Source: Clostridia bacterium
Lineage (GTDB): Bacteria; Bacillota; Clostridia; Oscillospirales; Acutalibacteraceae
Direction of reading: 5' to 3'
NCBI GenBank assembly: GCA_017409475.1
Contig: JAFQSP010000009.1
Span: forward strand, 1-64,000
DNA length: 64,000 nucleotides
The position numbers and the translations under genes are program-made. Under the pieces are notes generated by a model that was not told the origin of the DNA, did no database searches, and saw nothing but the letters and a program-made list of their open reading frames with translations. This document shows, piece after piece, positions 58,189 to 64,000 of this stretch; position 1 is the stretch's first letter; the number at the start of each line of letters is the position of its first letter.

Positions 58189-59052
58189 GTGTCTATGTAC
58201 TCTAAATTTGATTTTAAATTAACCAATTCTTTTTATAATACAGAGCTAAATAAATATTTAGAGTTTGGAAAAAAAGAATACGATAATCATAAGGCGAAAG
58301 TAAAGCAGGATTTAAAAAAGTTCATCTATGATAATGGGAAAATTAATGGTTCTTCATTAAAGGAACATTGGTTTAATATAGTAGACGCTGATATTTTTAT
58401 ATCTCATTCACATCAAGATATTAATAAGGTTAAAGCGTTTGCCGGATGGTTAAAGCATAATTTTAATCTTACATGCTTTATTGATTCGTGTGTTTGGGGA
58501 TATTGTGATGAACTTTTAAAACAAATCGATGATGAAAAATGTAAAAATGCCAATTCTTCTACATATAGCTATGAACTAAGAAACTATACTACCAGTCATG
58601 TTCATATGATGTTATCAATAGCTTTATCGGAAATGATTAACAATTCTGAGTGTGTTATATTTTTTAATACCCCTGAATCTGTATCTTTAACAGCTGATTT
58701 AGAATCTTTAAAAGAAAATAAGCATTCCACTACATTATCTCCATGGATTTACCACGAATTGGCCATGACTAGTTTAATTCGACCAATTCAACCCAAGAGA
58801 GAAACAATTATACTTGAACACTCTGATAGAAGAACATTGTTTGCCGCTGAACAAAATACAATTCATATTTCTCATGATGTTGACAAATATATTAGCGAGA
58901 TGATTAAATTAACAGATGAGGATTTAAAAAAATGGAAACGAACATACGGAGTTCTTACACATCAACTTGATGGTGATAATATTCCATTTATTAAAGGATA
59001 TGAAGATATTAACGCTTTGGATGTTTTGTATTCCATAAAAGGGATTGTTTAG
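58189..59052 (+). CDS. TIR-like domain protein (candidate defence effector)
   Basis: 287 residues. After a ~60-residue helical start, ADIFISHSHQDINKVKAFAG at ~66 matches strand A and helix A of TIR folds, followed by CFIDSCVWGYCDELLKQID (strand B, BB loop), SECVIFFNTPES (strand D) and SPWIYHELAMT (~184-194). The last has the S..W...E arrangement in which the Glu is catalytic in TIR NADases. It ends with a ~60-residue helical tail. GTG 58189 is five bases from AAGGAGA; ATG 58195 is an alternative. TIR proteins in bacterial islands usually act in anti-phage defence by NAD depletion; here that is inference. It faces the SEFIR-ATPase operon across a terminator. Confidence 0.75.
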   Translation: MSMYSKFDFKLTNSFYNTELNKYLEFGKKEYDNHKAKVKQDLKKFIYDNGKINGSSLKEHWFNIVDADIFISHSHQDINKVKAFAGWLKHNFNLTCFIDSCVWGYCDELLKQIDDEKCKNANSSTYSYELRNYTTSHVHMMLSIALSEMINNSECVIFFNTPESVSLTADLESLKENKHSTTLSPWIYHELAMTSLIRPIQPKRETIILEHSDRRTLFAAEQNTIHISHDVDKYISEMIKLTDEDLKKWKRTYGVLTHQLDGDNIPFIKGYEDINALDVLYSIKGIV

Positions 59053-59054
59053 AC

Positions 59055-59094
59055 AAAAACAAGCAGCCTATTAGTAAGGGCTGCTTGTTTTTTG
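59055..59094. terminator. Bidirectional terminator between TIR-like gene and ATPase operon
   Basis: AAAAACAAGCAGCC and GGCTGCTTGTTTTT arms, 10-base loop. Confidence 0.85.
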
Positions 59095-59097
59095 TAG

Positions 59098-59568
59098 TTA
59101 GATCCAATTTTTGTATGAGTTAACAAACATAAAAATTATTGTCACTATAATTGGTAAATACAGCGGTAGTAATGTTTTTGTAAACATTACTCGCAATATT
59201 GAGGGAACTTTTCTTGATTGGTTATTTTTATTTGGAAGCCACATATTTGACTCATATGGATTTAAGTTATAACTATAATCTTCAGTTGTTAATCGGTTGC
59301 TAATTACCCATTCATATTTCCAACGATATAATTTCTCCATTTTTAAAAAGAATCCATCCAAATACCAGAAGCAAAGACAGACTAATAATGAAATAATACA
59401 TAATGCTCTCATATTAAATGTTTCTGGCAATAACGCAAAACCTACTGCTATTAGTGAAACAAGCCAACCTTTAATCAAAAAAGAATTATTAGCCATTCTG
59501 GTTATACATGATTGAATAAGGTCAATTTCTTTCTCTAAAATATTTTGTTTATCATTTTTTTTGCACAT
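59098..59568 (-). CDS. Small membrane protein, partner of the SEFIR-ATPase
   Basis: 156 residues from ATG 59568, behind AAGGAGA; the longer frame lacks an RBS and would begin four bases inside the preceding gene's end. LEKEIDLIQSCITRMANNSF and LIKGWLVSLIAVGFALLPET lead into two close helices (~35-75, LCIISLLVCLCFWYLDGFFL), and a third helix lies at the C terminus (LLPLYLPIIVTIIFMF). The ARMANNSF-IKGW opening is one I associate with small membrane proteins beside defence genes, but I cannot name the family with certainty. Could be a pore-forming effector controlled by the ATPase. Confidence 0.6.
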   Translation of the reverse strand: MCKKNDKQNILEKEIDLIQSCITRMANNSFLIKGWLVSLIAVGFALLPETFNMRALCIISLLVCLCFWYLDGFFLKMEKLYRWKYEWVISNRLTTEDYSYNLNPYESNMWLPNKNNQSRKVPSILRVMFTKTLLPLYLPIIVTIIFMFVNSYKNWI

Positions 59569-59603
59569 TGTTTTTTCTCCTTTTAGTGGAATAGTAAAGA
59601 ATA

Positions 59604-61895
59604 TCACGTCCTTCTAATCGAATCCTTTCTTAGGTGATTCGATTGAATATATTCCCAACTAAAATCTCCTATTGGTTCAGAAATATTATACTCTAATGCT
59701 AATTTTTTTGAAAAAATCGGATTGAAAATGATTTTTGCTTTAGTCGTTGTATAATTTTTCGTGTTTATTAAACTTTCAATCGGATCTAGCCCTTCGTTGA
59801 AAACGAAAAGAATATTACATTCATATCCGGAGCTCTTTAAGTCGTTTTTTTCAAAGTACAAACCGATAATTCCCAACTGGTATAAAATGCTAATTTTACT
59901 TTCAATTGTACCGTTGTCTTTAGCCAAAACTGTTTCAAATTCACACTTTGCAATTCTTTCAATAAATTCACTTACATTCCATAAAATTTTCGAATTTGCA
60001 AATTCAGATAATATATCGCTTAAATTATAAAAAACATGTTTGTACTCAAAGTATAATTCATCAGATATAATTTTTTCAGCACTGCCTGTTAATTCTGATT
60101 TTATGGTCTTGTGACTAATTGGTATAGTCAGTTTTTCTGCTCTTTTGTGGATTTTTATAAGTCTTGCAATATGAAGTATAATTTCCCTTGGTCTCCAAAA
60201 TGTTTGCCTAAGTATATAGTTTAAAATTTCAAAGTTGTATGTGTTACCATTGATAGTAACTTCAATATGGGATGGTAATTTACAAGCTTTTTGCGCCAAT
60301 ACATACTTTACTCTTTCTTTAGGGTTTAGATTGTCGGGGGGCGTAACCTTATAAACGTATTCTAATCTTTTAGCTAACATTTCAAACAACTCATAAGCAT
60401 CCCAGTTTAAATAGCTTAATCGTCTTTTGGCACGGTCGCGATCTATGTTGTGCATTTGATCTATTCTATCTTGAGGCAGCAAAATGCAAAAGTCCATACA
60501 AGAACGAAAAACATCTATCGCATTTCCGAAAGTGTCCATTTTAAACTTATCTACTGTTAACATTAAGCCTCTATAATATAATTCTTCAAAATGTGTCCGT
60601 TTTTCGAATTCGTCTTTGTCTTTTTTCTTCAATCTTACAGTGCGTATTCGGAAATCTTCAGATGTCACATCAAATCCATCTAAGCATATTAAAATTTTTT
60701 TCTTGCATTGTTTTAAGGCGTTAACATATGACTTAAAATTTTTACCAAGAAATTGTTTGATTATTAAATTAGCATTAATATTATTTACATATGATGTAAG
60801 AAGATTAACATCATTAGAGAACTTTAATGCACCTTCATGAAGATGGTTTTCAATCAGTTCGATTGTAAGGTTTGATATTCCTTTGCGAAGAGATTCGTCT
60901 TCGACTGATTCAAAATTACCACATCTATTTTTTAACAACTTTGTAACAGATTTAAAAATGTTTTTTCTACTATCCGATTGTGGAATAATACCCCTTTCTT
61001 CCTCTAACGCAATCACATAAATACACTGCAAAATGAAAAAAAGTTGCCAATAAACATTGATAATATCTGTGTCTTGTAATATATCCAAATCCCTTCTGTA
61101 GGTTTCTAATAATTTAAACAATCTAGTGATATTTATATCATCCATTTTTACGGGTGATAGTGTTTTGTACTTCTTTTTATACTCATTAACATTTAGTTTG
61201 CGAATTATTTCTAACAAAGTGGTTTTTCCAGACCCTTTTCGTCCTACGACTATAAACACATTTTGTTTAAATACTTCTTCATAGGCATCTACTTCCAACA
61301 TACATTTTTTTGGAAGCATATTATCAGCTTTCGTGTTATACAAAAGTTGATTTTCATGTTCATCTTCACGATCCCACTCTTTAGGCATATTTTCAAAGTT
61401 TTCTCGTGCCTCATTGGCAATTTCATAAACAAAATCTTGGAAATTTTTTCTGTTACTGAATTTTGGTCTTCCACCAACTTTATCATAAAATATTTTGCTT
61501 GAAAATGGAAAGCAATGATGTTCTACAAATTCTTCAGGGACAGAACTTGTTTCATTTCCCTTAAATAAGATCGGATAAACACAATTACGTCTATTAATAT
61601 CGTTTTGTTGTTTAACGATTAAAGGATACTCCTTTTTTAAACGTCTTTTTTCTGTGCTTGTTAACGCTTTTTTATATTCAGGTGTAAAAAACACCAGTAT
61701 TAAATCGGCGATTTTTATATTTTTTTCATGCTCGGAATAATTGTCATTAACATTTGTGCTTTGTCTATCTAAGAAAATATCAACATTGTTATGAAATCTT
61801 TCTTCTATTGAGTTTTTTAAATACTCAAGAAAATAATATTCGTCAGAATTATCCCAACAATAAGATATAAAAATATAAGGTCTGGTTCTGCTCAT
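59604..61895 (-). CDS. SEFIR/TIR-domain P-loop ATPase (Sll1717-like), candidate defence protein
   Basis: 763 residues from ATG 61895 (GAGG eight bases upstream). Residues ~1-150 are a SEFIR/TIR-like domain: RPYIFISYCWDNSDEYYFLE, DIFLDRQSTN, IKIADLILVFFTPEYKKAL, RLKKEYPLI. From ~200 a STAND-like ATPase follows with Walker A VVGRKGSGKTTLLEII (~220) and Walker B KKILICLDGFD (~398); the C-terminal half is helical with several WRPREIILHIARLI-type segments, recalling the P-loop ATPases named after Sll1717. No nuclease or methylase domain is visible. It would be a cytoplasmic sensor whose TIR-like head signals or degrades a nucleotide. A small membrane gene follows after 35 bases in the same unit. 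Confidence 0.75.
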   Translation of the reverse strand: MSRTRPYIFISYCWDNSDEYYFLEYLKNSIEERFHNNVDIFLDRQSTNVNDNYSEHEKNIKIADLILVFFTPEYKKALTSTEKRRLKKEYPLIVKQQNDINRRNCVYPILFKGNETSSVPEEFVEHHCFPFSSKIFYDKVGGRPKFSNRKNFQDFVYEIANEARENFENMPKEWDREDEHENQLLYNTKADNMLPKKCMLEVDAYEEVFKQNVFIVVGRKGSGKTTLLEIIRKLNVNEYKKKYKTLSPVKMDDINITRLFKLLETYRRDLDILQDTDIINVYWQLFFILQCIYVIALEEERGIIPQSDSRKNIFKSVTKLLKNRCGNFESVEDESLRKGISNLTIELIENHLHEGALKFSNDVNLLTSYVNNINANLIIKQFLGKNFKSYVNALKQCKKKILICLDGFDVTSEDFRIRTVRLKKKDKDEFEKRTHFEELYYRGLMLTVDKFKMDTFGNAIDVFRSCMDFCILLPQDRIDQMHNIDRDRAKRRLSYLNWDAYELFEMLAKRLEYVYKVTPPDNLNPKERVKYVLAQKACKLPSHIEVTINGNTYNFEILNYILRQTFWRPREIILHIARLIKIHKRAEKLTIPISHKTIKSELTGSAEKIISDELYFEYKHVFYNLSDILSEFANSKILWNVSEFIERIAKCEFETVLAKDNGTIESKISILYQLGIIGLYFEKNDLKSSGYECNILFVFNEGLDPIESLINTKNYTTTKAKIIFNPIFSKKLALEYNISEPIGDFSWEYIQSNHLRKDSIRRT

Positions 61896-61932
61896 TTTCA
61901 TAGCCTCTATTCATATCGTTTGTAATACTTTA

Positions 61933-61961
61933 ATAATATCATAATTTTCCATTTTTTTCAA
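61933..61961 (-). promoter_or_regulatory. Promoter of the SEFIR-ATPase operon
   Basis: On the minus strand TTGAAA (61961-61956) and TATTAT (61938-61933), 17-base spacer, extended -10 TG. Confidence 0.6.
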
Positions 61962-62302
61962 CAAGGATTCGGAATTTTGTAAAACCATGACAAAACCACA
62001 GTAAATTAATTGTAAATTGTAAAATCAAGTGTTAATACAACAGAGAAATATTACGTAACACCATTTGTTATATTTAACAAGCCGCACTCTTAACGGGTGC
62101 GGCTTGTTGCTTATTTTTGTTCTTTTGTCAAACGACGGATATGACCGATATTCAGCATCATATTGTCATCTTTTGATTAGCAAGGAACATTCTGGTTCTG
62201 TTCCCGCTAATCCTCCCAAGAAGTCGCGTAAAAGGCCTAGAAAAATTAGAATAATAAAATAAAGCTGTCTCTTTCAACTAAGAGAGACAGCTTTTATTAT
62301 TG
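61962..62302. other. Intergenic stretch with two hairpins
   Basis: AACAAGCCGCA/TGCGGCTTGTT (62076-62108) and AATAAAGCTGTCTCT/AGAGACAGCTTTTAT (about 62258-62298). The second has T or A runs on both sides and likely ends transcription of the minus-strand ABC unit. No convincing gene between them. Confidence 0.6.
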
Positions 62303-62433
62303 CTATAATACAATTGCAAGTTTTTCTACTGATTGATAGCGTTCATCTGAATTTACAATAGTACATTTACAGATAAATAGTTCGACCCGTTCGTTCTTAA
62401 TAATAATATCCCACGGATTGGGTACTTTTTCAT
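62303..62433 (-). pseudogene. Possible small frameshifted gene behind the ABC exporter
   Basis: On the minus strand GGAG stands six bases before ATG 62433, 30 bases after the exporter stop. That frame (MKKYPIRG) closes soon, but a neighbouring frame reads coherently to TAG at 62303: EKVPNPWDIIIKNERVELFI, CKCTIVNSDERYQSVEKLAI, VL. A one-base change in the AAAAA directly after the ATG would join them to a ~45-residue protein. No family recognised. It could also be the remnant of a longer gene. Confidence 0.4.
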
Positions 62434-62463
62434 ATTAATCTCCATAAGTTATAAAACGCAAAT

Positions 62464-64000
62464 TCAAATAGCTTTGCAATCCTCGTACTTTTCTGATTGC
62501 AAACGGAACATTTCGGCGTATTTTCCGTCTGTCTCCAAAAGTTCTGCGTGTGAGCCTTCTTCAATAAGGCGTCCATCCGAAAACATATAAATTTTATCGG
62601 CAATACGAGTTGTGGAAAGTCTATGCGAAATGAATACGACCGTCTTGTCGTTTGTGTGCTTAAGTATTGATTGATTAAGATTATATTCGGCCATCGGGTC
62701 AAGTGCACTAGACGGTTCATCCATAATAATTATGGGGTACTCATTAGCAAAAACACGTGCAATAGCTATCTTTTGCGATTCGCCGCCGGAAAGGTTGGTG
62801 CCTTCATCATTAAATTCTCGTGTAAGGTGTGTATCGATGCCGTCCTTCAAGGTTTTAAGTTTTTCGGTGAAGTCTGCCTTTTCTAAAGCATCTATGACCG
62901 TATCGTAGTCGGTCGTTTCATCGTACTTTCCGTTCATAACATTCATAGCAACCGATGTTGCGAATATTTTATAATCTTGGAAAACTGTTCCTATCATTTT
63001 GCGGTAACACACGGGATCGTATTCCTTTATGTTGACACCGTTATAAAGTATTTCGCCCTCGGTTGGGTCGTACAGACGCATCATCAACTTAATGAGTGTG
63101 GTTTTACCTGCTCCGTTATAACCTACTATGGCTATTTTTTCACCCGCAGTCAGTTTGAACGAAATGTTTTTTAAAGCATCCTTACCTTTTTCGACATTGG
63201 TTGGTGCCTTATAATCTTCATCGTGAAATTTATACTTAGGATGTGAAGCAAATTCATAAGAAAAACTGACGTTTTTAAACTCAAGACTTTCGAACGGCGG
63301 TATTTCTTTTATTCCGTCCTTTATTTCGGGAGTGAAACGCAAAAACTCACGATACTTTTCTATATACAAAGAATGCTTGGGGTAATTAGTTATTCTTTCT
63401 ATAAGGTTGGAAAACATCCAACGTATACTCCAAACTATATTTACCGTAGCCGCAAAACCACCTACCGCCAACGTTCCGTTGCCAAGCTGAAGCACCATAT
63501 ACAAAAGAACTGCAAAAAAGGTCAGTGTTGACATCGCATTCCAACCTAGTCCGTAAAAAAGATAATATTTCTTACCGTATTTAACATCAAGTTCTATGAT
63601 CTTTTCGTTGTTTTGGTCGTATTCGTTCATCAGCAGTTCGTCAGCTCTGCTGATGCGCAACTCTTTTGAATAATCGCTCAGGTGATAAACACGGTTAATG
63701 TAATTCTTTTTGCGCCATAAGGGATTAGATTCCTTATTGTGTCGGAAGCTTACTTTGTTGCCTATCAAATTGCATATAACTGTGATTCCCGAAGATACAA
63801 ACAACATCAAAGCTATTATGGGGTCTACTGTTAACAGCAGACCAAAAAGAGAGGAGGATGCTACTATTCGGTTTATCAGTTTTCCGGTATCTTCCATTAC
63901 ATCAATGGCACGCTTATCCGATTCGTTCATTGCCCAAACGAAATCGTTGTAAAACTCAGGATCATCAAAGCAGGCCAAATCAAGAGTCTGAGCTTTGCTG
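62464..64000 (-). CDS. ABC exporter, fused permease and ATPase (5' end outside window)
   Basis: At least 512 residues and open to the window edge, where the text continues upstream (KAQTLDLACFDDPEFYN), so the first two to three helices are missing. Visible: four transmembrane segments (GLLLTVDPIIALMLFVSSGI; STLTFFAVLLYMVLQL; and others), then a nucleotide-binding domain with Walker A VGYNGAGKTTLIKLM, Q-loop FQDYKIFA, signature LSGGESQKIAIARVF, Walker B IIIMDEPSSALDP and H-loop ISHRLSTT. DEPSSALDPMAEYNLN and the YKAPTNVEKGKDAL linker are typical of type IV exporters found near peptide or two-gene ABC loci in Clostridia. Substrate unknown. Confidence 0.88.
   Translation of the reverse strand, partial: SKAQTLDLACFDDPEFYNDFVWAMNESDKRAIDVMEDTGKLINRIVASSSLFGLLLTVDPIIALMLFVSSGITVICNLIGNKVSFRHNKESNPLWRKKNYINRVYHLSDYSKELRISRADELLMNEYDQNNEKIIELDVKYGKKYYLFYGLGWNAMSTLTFFAVLLYMVLQLGNGTLAVGGFAATVNIVWSIRWMFSNLIERITNYPKHSLYIEKYREFLRFTPEIKDGIKEIPPFESLEFKNVSFSYEFASHPKYKFHDEDYKAPTNVEKGKDALKNISFKLTAGEKIAIVGYNGAGKTTLIKLMMRLYDPTEGEILYNGVNIKEYDPVCYRKMIGTVFQDYKIFATSVAMNVMNGKYDETTDYDTVIDALEKADFTEKLKTLKDGIDTHLTREFNDEGTNLSGGESQKIAIARVFANEYPIIIMDEPSSALDPMAEYNLNQSILKHTNDKTVVFISHRLSTTRIADKIYMFSDGRLIEEGSHAELLETDGKYAEMFRLQSEKYEDCKAI

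Noticed and set aside
62065..62262. 65-codon plus-strand frame ending in a Lys/Arg-rich tail
   Set aside because: It starts inside a hairpin, has no RBS, and its text matches no family I know; left as non-coding.

Overview
The window looks like a chromosomal segment of a low-to-mid GC, spore-forming anaerobic Firmicute, most likely a gut Clostridia/Oscillospiraceae-type genome. Pointers are a SCIFF ranthipeptide precursor with its radical SAM maturase, a CwlD-type amidase, a Met T-box leader in front of metY-metA, cobalamin-dependent MetH with a separately encoded activation domain, a yajC/TIGR04086-like pair, and strong TTGACA/TATAAT promoters with 16-17 bp spacers. Assignments come from reading the translated sequences and motifs; no database search was run.

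Layout. (1) 1-4.6 kb: the C-terminal part of a large serine recombinase, then a run of small accessory genes (XRE regulator with bactofilin-like repeats, barstar-tailed protein, two small membrane proteins). Each unit ends in a related intergenic element plus hairpin, and two share an almost identical promoter/RBS block, so the run looks like a string of promoter-gene-terminator cassettes. A field of mini-hairpins lies at 1.23-1.47 kb. (2) 4.6-6.1 kb: ZIP metal transporter and Cu/Zn superoxide dismutase, both on the minus strand. (3) 6.4-27.1 kb: one large surface polysaccharide locus. It holds a Wzz-like/BY-kinase/PHP-phosphatase control module, a sortase-type surface protein, an LCP ligase, a priming sugar transferase, glycosyltransferases, an EpsG-type polymerase, a flippase, a pyruvyl transferase and an F420-dehydrogenase-like ferredoxin protein. 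Embedded in it is a cassette of DHH phosphoesterase, NadM-like nucleotidyltransferase, an altered histidine phosphatase and LicD, followed by a 1681-residue secreted phosphodiester-glycosidase protein with cell-wall-binding-like repeats. Together these suggest a phosphodiester-linked decoration of the polysaccharide.

(4) 27.2-54.1 kb: mostly core genes. They include a FAD/Rieske oxidoreductase, Gfo/Idh/MocA, YajC, NadE, T-box-metY-metA, CwlD, RadA, a repeat surface protein, MarR-ADH-DegV, a MacB-like ABC exporter, nitroreductase, metF/activation domain/metH, SCIFF scfA-scfB, an Orn/Lys/Arg decarboxylase-family protein and RsmE. Two genes near the end of this stretch (a peptidase and a GT2) carry single-base frameshifts. 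(5) 55.5 kb to the end: the 3' half of a tRNA-Leu gene (anticodon loop to CCA, with its own terminator) marks one end of what appears to be an AT-rich island integrated at that tRNA. The island holds two unknown genes, a type I toxin/antisense RNA pair, and a candidate defence locus. That locus is a TIR-like protein facing a SEFIR/TIR-plus-P-loop-ATPase protein and its small membrane partner. The window ends inside an ABC exporter gene.

The most interesting parts are the TIR/SEFIR-ATPase-membrane protein locus in the tRNA-Leu island, the polysaccharide phospho-decoration cassette, and the cassette-like string of small genes at the left end.
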